A stretch of DNA of 6,190 bases from Comamonadaceae bacterium (GTDB lineage Bacteria; Pseudomonadota; Gammaproteobacteria; Burkholderiales; Burkholderiaceae). The stretch covers positions 1 through 6,190 of the forward strand of contig CANCCJ010000150.1 in NCBI GenBank assembly GCA_947374535.1, given 5' to 3'. This document shows, piece after piece, positions 1 through 5,984 of this stretch. The stretch's first letter is position 1, and every line of letters begins with the position of its first letter. The notes under the pieces were generated by a model, which was not told where the DNA came from, did no database searches, and saw only the letters and a program-made list of their open reading frames with translations. A program made the translations under genes and the position numbers.

Positions 1-219
1 GGCGCACTGATGACGGCGTTTGGTCGCGAAGGACGCGGTGTGTTTATGTCGCCCGGCATCTTAGAAAAAGAAACGGTGGCGCAATACGGCGTCGAAGTCA
101 TCGGCCGCAGTGATGACCTGGTTGAGGAGTTTTTTGCAGTGTCGGTGGAACGCCGCATTTCGCACCCCTGTGTAGCGGCCATTACTCAAAACGCTCGTGG
201 CCGTTTATTCAACGGTTGA
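1..219 (+). CDS. nhaR: LysR-family transcriptional regulator, NhaR-like, C-terminal part (5' end outside window)
   Basis: Open from the first base of the window in frame 1 to a TGA at 217-219, giving the last 72 residues of a longer protein. The fragment reads as the end of a LysR effector-binding domain: a G-R-G-V-F-M-S-P strand/loop at residues 12-19, L-E-K-E-T-V-A-Q-Y-G-V at 21-31, the I-G-R-S-D-D segment at 35-40, and the run F-A-V-S-V-E-R-R-I-S-H-P (residues 45-56) before the final helix. From memory this pattern matches NhaR, the activator of Na+/H+ antiporter genes that responds to sodium, more closely than other LysR members. The N-terminal helix-turn-helix, which would confirm the LysR family, lies upstream and is not visible, so the NhaR assignment rests on this tail alone. 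An ATG at 10 is an internal methionine, not a start. The gene converges with lolD, with 47 bases between the stops. Confidence 0.72.
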   Translation, partial: GALMTAFGREGRGVFMSPGILEKETVAQYGVEVIGRSDDLVEEFFAVSVERRISHPCVAAITQNARGRLFNG

Positions 220-227
220 TTCAACGG
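207..227 (+). repeat. Short direct repeat straddling the nhaR-like stop codon
   Basis: The 9-mer ATTCAACGG occurs at 207-215 and again at 219-227, a 12-base period, with a looser third copy beginning at 231 (ATTCGAATA). The first copy is coding (end of the LysR-like gene) and the second follows the stop. The repeat contains small foldbacks: CCGTT 201-205 with AACGG 211-215, and GTTGA 215-219 with TCAAC 221-225. It could be chance or part of a termination zone between the two convergent genes. Confidence 0.4.
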
Positions 228-234
228 GTCATTC

Positions 235-272
235 GAATAAGGGCGGCTTGACCTGACAGGGCCTACTTATTC
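235..272. terminator. Inverted repeat between convergent genes, possible bidirectional terminator
   Basis: GAATAAG at 235-241 is the exact reverse complement of CTTATTC at 266-272. The pairing continues inward with GGC 242-244 and GCC 261-263 if a two-base TA bulge is allowed at 264-265, leaving a 16-base loop that itself holds CCT-GAC-AGG (252-260). The right arm overlaps the lolD stop codon (267-269). The position between two convergent stops suits a shared terminator. However, the outer arms are AT-rich and no T-tract follows on either strand, so this is not a canonical intrinsic terminator and is offered tentatively. Confidence 0.3.
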
Positions 273-953
273 AAGCGTTTGCAGCACACCTGCGTTCAGG
301 TGCAGTTGGCGATCACAGCGTGCAGCCAACGTGTTGTCGTGGGTGACCAACACAAATGCGGTGTTGTGCTCGTGTGCCAATTGCAACATGAGCGCGAACA
401 CGTTGTCTGCGGTATGGCGGTCTAGGTTGCCCGTTGGCTCGTCGGCCAGTACGCAGGCTGGGCGCGTCACCAAAGCTCGGGCAATGGCCACGCGTTGGCG
501 TTCCCCACCCGAAAGCTCGGCAGGGCGGTGGTGCATGCGAGGCCCCAAACCAACCGCTTCGAGCATGGCTTTCGCTTGGGCGCTAGCAGCGGCACGGTCC
601 ATGCGGCGAATCCACAGGGGCATGGCGACGTTGTCGAGTGCGCTGAACTCTGGTAACAGGTGATGGAACTGATAAACAAAGCCCAGGTGTTGGTTACGCA
701 AATCGCCCAAAGCCTCGGCACTTAAGCCCGCCAGTGGCTGGCCCATCAACGACACGTTGCCAGCGCTCGGCGCATCCAAGCCCCCCAGCACATGCAGCAA
801 GGTGCTTTTGCCCGAGCCCGAGGAGCCAACGATGGCCAGTGTTTCGCCAGCATTCACTGAGAGATCGACGTTTTGCAGCACGGTCACATCCAATGACCCT
901 TCGGTGAAGCGGCGGCTGATGTGATGAGCGGTGAGAACGGGGGTGAGTGACAT
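267..953 (-). CDS. lolD: Lipoprotein-releasing system ATP-binding protein LolD
   Basis: A 228-residue ABC ATPase that powers extraction of outer-membrane lipoproteins from the inner membrane and their hand-over to the periplasmic carrier LolA, acting with the LolC/E-type permease encoded just upstream. All nucleotide-binding motifs are intact: Walker [10 protein letters not shown] (43-51), Q-loop with Q95 inside [10 protein letters not shown] (94-103), signature [15 protein letters not shown] (147-161), Walker B L-A-D-E-P with catalytic E172, D-loop G-N-L-D (175-178) and switch histidine H205. The Q-loop stretch [14 protein letters not shown] is typical of LolD rather than MacB or FtsE. Length is close to E. 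coli LolD (about 233). The ATG at 951-953 is chosen because GAGG lies 6 bases upstream and the start falls just after the lolC stop. A longer open frame reaching 1067 would overlap lolC and add a non-family N-terminus. Probably translationally coupled to lolC. Confidence 0.96.
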   Translation of the reverse strand: MSLTPVLTAHHISRRFTEGSLDVTVLQNVDLSVNAGETLAIVGSSGSGKSTLLHVLGGLDAPSAGNVSLMGQPLAGLSAEALGDLRNQHLGFVYQFHHLLPEFSALDNVAMPLWIRRMDRAAASAQAKAMLEAVGLGPRMHHRPAELSGGERQRVAIARALVTRPACVLADEPTGNLDRHTADNVFALMLQLAHEHNTAFVLVTHDNTLAARCDRQLHLNAGVLQTLE

Positions 954-959
954 AACAAG

Positions 960-963
960 CCTC
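960..963 (-). promoter_or_regulatory. lolD Shine-Dalgarno overlapping the lolC stop
   Basis: On the minus strand GAGG occupies 963-960, six bases before the lolD ATG at 953. Its GA is shared with the TGA stop of lolC (964-962). This fixes the lolD start and indicates that ribosomes finishing lolC can reinitiate directly on lolD. Confidence 0.75.
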
Positions 964-2260
964 ATTCGTAGCGCAAGGCTTGAGCAGGGTTGACGCGGCT
1001 GGCGCGCCAACTGGGGTAAATGGTGGCCAAGAAAGCCAGCACCAACGAGATGAGGGCGATGGGCCAAATGTCCGCCGCTTGTGGGTCGCTGGGCATGCGG
1101 CTGATGAGGTAAATATCGCGGGGCAAAAAGCTCGCGCCCAACAAATGTTCAATGGCGGGCACGATGACGTCAATGTTGAACGCCACCGAAAGACCCAGCA
1201 GCAAACCACCCAGCGTGCCCAGCACGCCCACCGTGGCGCCTTGCACCACAAAGATCGCCATGATGCTTTTGGGGCTCGCACCCAGCGTGCGCAAAATGGC
1301 AATGTCGGCGCGTTTGTCGGTCACGGTCATGACCAGCGTGGTCACCAGGTTGAACGCCGCCACCGCCACGATGAGGGTGAGGATGATGAACATCATGCGC
1401 TTTTCCACTTGCACGGCGGCAAACCAGGTGCGGTTTTGGCGCGTCCAGTCACGCACGATGACCTCGGGGCCAAGCTTGACGGCTAAGTCATAGGCCACGC
1501 TGCGCGCTTGCTGGCTGTCTTTGATTTTCAGACGCACGCCGGTGGGGGCTTCGAGGCGGAAGATGCGTTGTGCGTCTTCCATGTGCAACAGCGCGAGCGA
1601 GGCGTCGTATTCGTAATGGCCTGAGTCAAACACGCCAGACACATGCAGTTGCTTCAGGCGTGGCATGACCCCTGCTGGCGTGACTTGTCCGCCAGGCGCG
1701 ATGAGGGTGATGAGGTCGCCCACACGCACGCCCATGGCCATGGCCAGCTCGCTGCCCAAGACCACATTGAAACTGCCCGGCTGCAAGGTCGCGCGCACGT
1801 CAGGCGGGATTTGCAAGGTGAAGTCGCTGACCTGCGTTTCTGGTTCCGGGTCAATGCCGCGCACCATCGCGCCGCGCATGTCTTCGCCACGCGCCATCAG
1901 GGCTTGTTGTGCCACGAAGGGCGCAGCAGCTAACACTTCGGTGTTTTGTTTGGCTTGAGCCATCAGGGCATTCACATCGGCAAAGCCTTCGCCGCCGGGG
2001 GCGAGCAGTTCGATGTGTGACACCACGGCCAACATGCGGTCGCGCACTTCCTTTTGAAACCCGTTCATCACGCTCAACACAATGATGAGTGCAGCCACAC
2101 CTAGCGCAATGCCCAACATGGACACGCCCGAGATGAACGAAATGAAACCGTTGCGGCCCGCCACACGGCCTGCGCGTGTGTAACGCCAACCAATGAGCAG
2201 TTCGTAGGGGAGTTTGGAGGAGGTCGGTTGCATGTGGGCTGGATTATCTCGTAGGGACAT
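962..2260 (-). CDS. lolC: Lipoprotein-releasing ABC transporter permease, LolC/LolE family
   Basis: Inner-membrane permease that recognises outer-membrane lipoproteins and, with LolD, loads them onto LolA. From the ATG at 2260 it is 432 residues with the MacB-like topology of the family: one transmembrane segment at about 39-66 ([13 protein letters not shown], then [10 protein letters not shown]), a large periplasmic domain at about 67-285, then three segments at about 289-312, 332-361 and 399-417. Family hallmarks are the cytoplasmic turn [15 protein letters not shown] (316-330), likely the LolD-contacting helix, and the C-terminal [15 protein letters not shown] (415-429). The start at 2260 is preferred for its purine-rich AAGGGGG. 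An ATG at 2233 (423 residues, [11 protein letters not shown]) is nearer the family's usual N-terminus but lacks a ribosome site. No second permease gene follows, so the complex may use this protein as a homodimer (LolF-like); that is inference. Confidence 0.94.
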   Translation of the reverse strand: MSLRDNPAHMQPTSSKLPYELLIGWRYTRAGRVAGRNGFISFISGVSMLGIALGVAALIIVLSVMNGFQKEVRDRMLAVVSHIELLAPGGEGFADVNALMAQAKQNTEVLAAAPFVAQQALMARGEDMRGAMVRGIDPEPETQVSDFTLQIPPDVRATLQPGSFNVVLGSELAMAMGVRVGDLITLIAPGGQVTPAGVMPRLKQLHVSGVFDSGHYEYDASLALLHMEDAQRIFRLEAPTGVRLKIKDSQQARSVAYDLAVKLGPEVIVRDWTRQNRTWFAAVQVEKRMMFIILTLIVAVAAFNLVTTLVMTVTDKRADIAILRTLGASPKSIMAIFVVQGATVGVLGTLGGLLLGLSVAFNIDVIVPAIEHLLGASFLPRDIYLISRMPSDPQAADIWPIALISLVLAFLATIYPSWRASRVNPAQALRYE

Positions 2261-2262
2261 GA

Positions 2263-2269
2263 CCCCCTT
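2263..2269 (-). promoter_or_regulatory. Candidate lolC ribosome-binding site
   Basis: Read on the minus strand, AAGGGGG runs from 2269 to 2263, two bases before the ATG at 2260, with GAGA just upstream. It is the only purine-rich tract near either candidate lolC start, which is why 2260 was chosen over 2233. The spacing is shorter than ideal, so the decision is not firm. Confidence 0.45.
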
Positions 2270-2306
2270 CTCAATGCCTCGTGCGGCATCACGGACAATC
2301 AAGGCT

Positions 2307-3365
2307 ATGACTTCTGTGCTGACCTCTGTGCCGTTCGATCTTGTGCGTGACACAAGCTTGATTCCCTTTTCGCTGTGGACCACCCACGGCCAAGAGGCAT
2401 CGGTGTTGGCCAAAGCCGAGTTGCCCCATTTGCGCGCAGGGCTGTCGCAAGCCCGTCGGGTGGATGTGCAGGTGGATGCCGTGCAAGCACCTTTGCTGGC
2501 CACACTTTCACCCCCGCACGAGCGTGCATGGGCGCAAGCGGTGGGTTGGCCGGTGACCGATGGCTGCTTGCCTTGGGCGGTGCGTGCGGCGGCCGAGCAC
2601 GGCCTGACCGTGACGCCTGCCCAAATAGACGATGCGCATCAAGCCCCTGCACAGCCAAGTGCTTGGGCTTTCATCACCCTCTGCAATTGGCATGTGAGCA
2701 ACGGCCAAGTGACGCTGGGCGACCCCGCCTATTTGCAACTCGACGACGCCACAGACGCAACACTGTTCCAAGCGATGCAAAGTTTTTTTGCAGAAGATGG
2801 CATTGTTTTGCACCCCTACAAACCAGGCCAGTGGCTGGCGCAATCGCCGCTGTTGGCGGCCTTGCCCACTGCGTCGCTAGACCGTGTGATTGGCCGCAAC
2901 ATCGACCCGTGGTTGGTGGGCAGCCAAGGTACTTCTGAGCAACTCAGCCCCGCCGCAAAATTGCTGCGCCGCTTGCAAAACGAAATGCAAATGTTGCTCT
3001 ACACCCACCCCGTCAACGAGGGGCGCAGCCTGACCATCAATTCGTTTTGGATCCACGGCACGGGCGCTTTGCCTGAGGCACAGCCCACACGCCAAGAGCC
3101 TGTCGTGGTTCACACCCTGCGCCAAAGCGCTTTGCAGCAAGATCTCATCGGTTGGCTTGACGCGTGGCAGCAGGTGGATGCGCAGGTCATTGCGCCCATG
3201 TTGGCGCGCGTGGCCGCAGGCACGCCGCAACGCTTGGTGTTGTGCGGTGAGCATGAGTTTCATGTGTACGACAGCGCCAAGCCATCTTTGTGGCAACGCC
3301 TGCGCACACACTTGGCCCCGACTTCTTTAGACACCGTGTTGGCCGTTGCGCCGCTGAAAGACTAA
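2307..3365 (+). CDS. COG4255/RpfE-like protein of unresolved function (often labelled phosphoglycerate mutase)
   Basis: A 352-residue soluble protein with no signal peptide or transmembrane segment. I recognise the family from blocks recalled in Burkholderiales homologues: L-S-P-P-H-E-R-A (67-74), a C-x-W-H-V-x-N-G-x-V-x-L-G-D-P-A-like stretch (126-141), D-G-I-V-L-H-P-Y-K-P-G-Q-W-L-A (164-178), S-L-D-R-V-I-G-R-N-I-D-P-W-L (190-203), and the core R-R-L-Q-N-E-M-Q-M-L-L-Y-T-H-P-V-N (221-237) leading to I-N-S-F-W-I-H-G-T-G-A-L-P (244-256). Such proteins are variously annotated as RpfE-type regulatory protein or phosphoglycerate mutase. I see no complete metal-binding or phosphoserine site of a cofactor-independent mutase, so enzymatic activity should not be assumed. 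The gene diverges from lolC and ends 4 bases before recJ, so cotranscription with recJ is likely. The ATG at 2307 has only AAGG at a short distance. Upstream in-frame ATGs (2274, 2259, 2232) exist; the one at 2232 has a good AGGAGG but would overlap lolC. Family membership is fairly sure, function is not. Confidence 0.8.
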   Translation: MTSVLTSVPFDLVRDTSLIPFSLWTTHGQEASVLAKAELPHLRAGLSQARRVDVQVDAVQAPLLATLSPPHERAWAQAVGWPVTDGCLPWAVRAAAEHGLTVTPAQIDDAHQAPAQPSAWAFITLCNWHVSNGQVTLGDPAYLQLDDATDATLFQAMQSFFAEDGIVLHPYKPGQWLAQSPLLAALPTASLDRVIGRNIDPWLVGSQGTSEQLSPAAKLLRRLQNEMQMLLYTHPVNEGRSLTINSFWIHGTGALPEAQPTRQEPVVVHTLRQSALQQDLIGWLDAWQQVDAQVIAPMLARVAAGTPQRLVLCGEHEFHVYDSAKPSLWQRLRTHLAPTSLDTVLAVAPLKD

Positions 3366-3369
3366 GCCT

Positions 3370-5088
3370 ATGCAATTCATCGCACGCGACATGCCACCGC
3401 GCAGCATTTGGGCGCTTGAGCAAGCGGGGGTGCATCCGCTGTTGGCACGCCTGTATGCCGCACGCGGTATTCAAGAGGCCGCCACGCTCGATGCCTCGCT
3501 GGCGCAACTGCTGCCGCCCACAGGCCCGAACGGACTGAAGGGCATTGAAACCGCTGCCGTGTTGTTGGCCGACGCCATGGCGGCCAACAAAAAACTCTGC
3601 ATCGTGGCCGACTATGACTGCGATGGCGCTACCGCCTGCGCCGTGGCCCTGCGTGGCCTGCGCTTGCTGGGTGCCAAGCAGGTGAGTTACATCGTGCCCG
3701 ACCGTGTGGTCGATGGCTATGGCCTCACACCGCCGATTGCCGAGCGCGTCAAAGCCAGTGGCGCTGATGTGTTGATCACGGTGGACAACGGTATTGCCAG
3801 CGTGGAAGGCGTGGCCACGGCTCGCAAGCTGGGCTTGCAAGTGCTCGTCACCGATCACCATTTGCCTGCGGCTGTGTTGCCCGAAGCGGATGCCATCGTG
3901 AACCCCAACCAACCCGGCTGCACCTTTGAGAGCAAATCGCTTGCGGGGGTCGGCGTGATGTTTTATGTGTTGCTGGTCTTGCGTGCGGAGCTGCGCAAGC
4001 GGGGGGTTTTCACGGCTGAACAGCAGCCCAAGCTTGACACCTTGTTGCCACTCGTCGCGTTGGGCACAGTGGCAGATGTGGTCAAGCTCGACGCCAACAA
4101 CCGCCGTTTGGTGGCCCAAGGTTTGGCGCGTGTGCGCAAGGGCCAAATGCCTGCGGGCATGACCGCTTTGTTTGCAGCAGCCGGCCGCACCAGCGAGAAA
4201 TGCACCTCGCAAGATTTCGGTTTTGCAGTGGGCCCGCGTATCAACGCGGCTGGTCGTTTGTCTGACATGACGCTGGGCATTGAATGTTTGACGACGGACG
4301 ACGCGGGCCGCGCCACCGAGCTGGCCACGCAGCTTGATCGCATCAACCGCGAACGCCGCGAGATTGAAGGCGACATGCGCCAACAAGCCTTAGAGCTGGC
4401 GCAAGAAATGTTTGACCCTGAAGAAGAAGCGCCTTCGGCCCTGTGCGTGTTCGACCCCGACTTTCACGAAGGCGTGGTGGGCATCGTGGCGGCCAAGCTC
4501 AAAGACTTGCACCACCGCCCGACCTTTGTGTTTGCGCCCAGTCAAGCGGCAGGCAAGGAACACGAGCTCAAAGGTTCGGGCCGCTCCATTCCTGGGTTTC
4601 ATTTGCGCGATGCACTCGACCTCGTGGCCAAGCGTCACCCCGGTGTGTTGCTGCGTTTTGGTGGTCACGCCATGGCAGCAGGTTGTACCTTGGAAGAAGA
4701 CAACCTTGCTACCTTTGAAGAAGCGCTGCAACAAGTCGCGCAAGAGTGGCTCGATGAAGCCACCTTGCAACGCCGCTTAGAAACCGATGGCCCTTTGCTG
4801 CCCGAATACCGACGCCCCGAGTTGGCCGATACCTTGGCGCGGGAGGTGTGGGGTCAAGGCTTTGCGCCACCTACCTTCAGCGAAAAGATCGAGGTGCTGG
4901 GCCAGCGTTTGGTGGGCGAAAAACATTTGGCTCTCAAACTGCGCCACCACGGTGAGCCCGTGGATGGCATTTGGTTTGGCCGCGTGGACCCACTTCCCGC
5001 CATCGCGCATCTGGCGTTTCGCCTAGAGGCGGATGAATGGCAAGGCAACAAGCGCGTGCGCTTTGTGGTCGAAGGTATGGCGGACTAA
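3370..5088 (+). CDS. recJ: Single-stranded-DNA-specific 5'-3' exonuclease RecJ
   Basis: A 572-residue DHH-superfamily nuclease that degrades single-stranded DNA 5' to 3' in RecF-pathway recombination, mismatch repair and processing of stalled forks. It is colinear with E. coli RecJ (577 residues as recalled). Metal-binding motifs are complete: D-Y-D-C-D-G-A-T (81-88), V-P-D-R-V-V-D-G-Y-G-L (109-119), T-V-D-N-G-I (137-142), V-T-D-H-H-L-P with the DHH triad at 162-164, and L-G-T-V-A-D-V (231-237). The later DNA-binding/DHHA1 part shows R-I-N-A-A-G-R-L (290-297), H-E-G-V-V-G-I-V-A-A-K-L (366-377), G-S-G-R-S-I-P-G (402-409) and G-G-H-A-M-A-A-G (431-438), followed by the C-terminal OB-like domain with Q-R-L-V-G-E-K-H-L (512-520). 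The ATG at 3370 gives the normal family N-terminus. It sits 4 bases after the preceding stop without a strong Shine-Dalgarno, which suggests translational coupling. No truncation or frameshift seen. Confidence 0.97.
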   Translation: MQFIARDMPPRSIWALEQAGVHPLLARLYAARGIQEAATLDASLAQLLPPTGPNGLKGIETAAVLLADAMAANKKLCIVADYDCDGATACAVALRGLRLLGAKQVSYIVPDRVVDGYGLTPPIAERVKASGADVLITVDNGIASVEGVATARKLGLQVLVTDHHLPAAVLPEADAIVNPNQPGCTFESKSLAGVGVMFYVLLVLRAELRKRGVFTAEQQPKLDTLLPLVALGTVADVVKLDANNRRLVAQGLARVRKGQMPAGMTALFAAAGRTSEKCTSQDFGFAVGPRINAAGRLSDMTLGIECLTTDDAGRATELATQLDRINRERREIEGDMRQQALELAQEMFDPEEEAPSALCVFDPDFHEGVVGIVAAKLKDLHHRPTFVFAPSQAAGKEHELKGSGRSIPGFHLRDALDLVAKRHPGVLLRFGGHAMAAGCTLEEDNLATFEEALQQVAQEWLDEATLQRRLETDGPLLPEYRRPELADTLAREVWGQGFAPPTFSEKIEVLGQRLVGEKHLALKLRHHGEPVDGIWFGRVDPLPAIAHLAFRLEADEWQGNKRVRFVVEGMAD

Positions 5089-5105
5089 AAATCACAAGCA
5101 ACACC

Positions 5106-5867
5106 ATGGCAACCAAAAAAAAACTCGAACTCCCAGAAGTCAATTTCTCCGACTATGGTGATACCCGCTACCTGCACCTTGGTACGCCTTGGGTGCAAGG
5201 CTCGATGAACATCGACAAACCTTTTGACATCGACCTGGAATACGTGCAGCGCATGATGGCGTGGCTCTTGTTTGCAGACATCGACAAAGTGGGCAAGCTG
5301 CACGCCATGCAGTTGGGACTAGGCGCTGCCTCGCTCACCAAGTTTTCGTTTAAACACTTGCGCATGAAAACCACGGCCATTGAACTCAACCCGCAAGTGG
5401 TGGCCGCGTGTCGTCTTTGGTTCAAACTGCCCGCCGACAGCGCCAAGCTGCAAGTGGTGTTGGGCGACGCTGCCGAGGTGGCCAAGCACGACCACTGGCG
5501 GGGCCAGATTGATGCCTTGCAAGTGGACCTGTACGACCACGAAGCGGCGTCACCCGTGCTCGACAGCGCCGAGTTTTATGCCGACTGCCGTCAGCTCTTG
5601 ACCGACGAGGGCTGCATGACGGTCAATTTGTTTGGCCGCAGTTCCAGCTTTGCGCAAAGCGTCGAAAAGATGGCCAAGGCTTTTGGCGAAGATGCCCTGT
5701 GGGCTTTCAAGCCCACCCGCGAGGGCAACACGGTGGTGCTGGCACAGCGCACGCCTAGCCATCCAAAGCGTGCCGAATTGATGGCGCGTGCTGAGGCTAT
5801 TCAAGCGCGTTGGCCCTTGCCAGCGACCAAATGGTTGCGTGTGTTTAAGCCGTTGCAAGCCTTATAA
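5106..5867 (+). CDS. Spermidine-synthase-like (SpmSyn superfamily) protein, activity uncertain
   Basis: A 253-residue protein with a Rossmann methyltransferase-like fold related to polyamine aminopropyltransferase (SpeE). Visible parts: E-Y-V-Q-R-M-M-A-W-L (45-54), where SpeE has its Y-H-E-M-M segment; glycine loop M-Q-L-G-L-G-A-A-S-L (68-77); A-I-E-L-N-P (91-96), with E93 as the likely ribose-binding acid; G-D-A-A-E-V (120-125); Q-V-D-L-Y-D-H-E (139-146), where D141 and D144 match the D-x-x-D of SpeE; then A-E-F-Y-A-D-C-R-Q-L-L (155-165). The N-terminal beta domain is largely missing compared with SpeE (about 288 residues). The glycine loop lacks the usual Asp, and the His/Glu of Y-H-E-M-M are not kept. 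It may therefore be a diverged aminopropyltransferase, another methyltransferase-like enzyme, or a non-catalytic relative. No speD or speE partner is visible. The ATG at 5106 is chosen because the homologous sequence starts right after it; no good Shine-Dalgarno is present. It lies 17 bases after recJ and ends at a terminator, so it is probably the last gene of the operon. Confidence 0.82.
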   Translation: MATKKKLELPEVNFSDYGDTRYLHLGTPWVQGSMNIDKPFDIDLEYVQRMMAWLLFADIDKVGKLHAMQLGLGAASLTKFSFKHLRMKTTAIELNPQVVAACRLWFKLPADSAKLQVVLGDAAEVAKHDHWRGQIDALQVDLYDHEAASPVLDSAEFYADCRQLLTDEGCMTVNLFGRSSSFAQSVEKMAKAFGEDALWAFKPTREGNTVVLAQRTPSHPKRAELMARAEAIQARWPLPATKWLRVFKPLQAL

Positions 5868-5868
5868 G

Positions 5869-5891
5869 ATCAGGGTTTACCCCTGATTTTT
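5869..5891 (+). terminator. Rho-independent terminator of the rpfE-like/recJ/speE-like cluster
   Basis: ATCAGGG at 5869-5875 pairs perfectly with CCCTGAT at 5881-5887 around a five-base loop TTTAC. The right arm runs into a five-T tract (5887-5891). The hairpin starts two bases after the TAA of the SpeE-like gene, exactly where the end of the transcript is expected. Confidence 0.85.
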
Positions 5892-5984
5892 GGGTCATAA
5901 AAAATAGGTGTAACCCACATCGGGAAAGGCCCCACCCCACCTCCATAATTCAGCGCATATTTGCTTTTGGATAGAGGAGAACAA
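5892..5984 (+). other. Intergenic leader before tctB
   Basis: Ninety-three bases with no ORF of interest. It holds an A-rich patch (about 5897-5906), a second small inverted pair TGGGT 5891-5895 / ACCCA 5913-5917, a C-rich pyrimidine tract (5930-5944), and a -10-like CATAAT at 5944-5949 without a recognisable -35 box at the usual distance. The promoter of the tctB transcript should lie here, since the preceding cluster is closed by a terminator, but I cannot place it firmly. Confidence 0.4.
5974..5979 (+). promoter_or_regulatory. tctB Shine-Dalgarno
   Basis: GAGGAG lies five bases before the ATG at 5985, an ideal site that fixes the start of this partial gene. It is the strongest correctly spaced ribosome site among the genes in this window. 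Confidence 0.8.

Noticed and set aside
954..1067. Extension of lolD upstream to an ATG at 1067
   Set aside because: It would overlap the lolC 3' end in another frame. The start at 953 has a correctly spaced GAGG and gives the usual LolD length.
2234..2306. Sigma-70 promoter candidates in the divergent region, e.g. minus-strand GATAAT (2248-2243) and plus-strand TTATCT (2244-2249)
   Set aside because: Neither has an acceptable -35 hexamer at 16-18 bases, and the minus-strand -10 would lie downstream of the preferred lolC start.
2261..2503. Extension of the lolC reading frame upstream to an ATG at 2503
   Set aside because: The extra 81 residues are low-complexity, match no LolC N-terminus, and lie antisense to the rpfE-like gene; family similarity starts near the ATGs at 2233 and 2260.
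2375..2938. A 187-codon plus-strand frame inside the rpfE-like gene
   Set aside because: It is Cys/Arg/Ala-rich with no motif and sits fully inside a gene with recognisable family blocks in another frame.
3187..4386. A 399-codon open frame on the minus strand, opposite recJ and the end of the rpfE-like gene
   Set aside because: It is antisense to a complete, well-conserved recJ reading frame, has a His/Gln/Arg-rich composition typical of shadow frames in GC-rich genes, and shows no recognisable motif.
5037..5105. Extension of the SpeE-like gene upstream to an ATG at 5037
   Set aside because: The added 23 residues overlap the end of recJ and do not resemble the protein family; similarity begins after the ATG at 5106.
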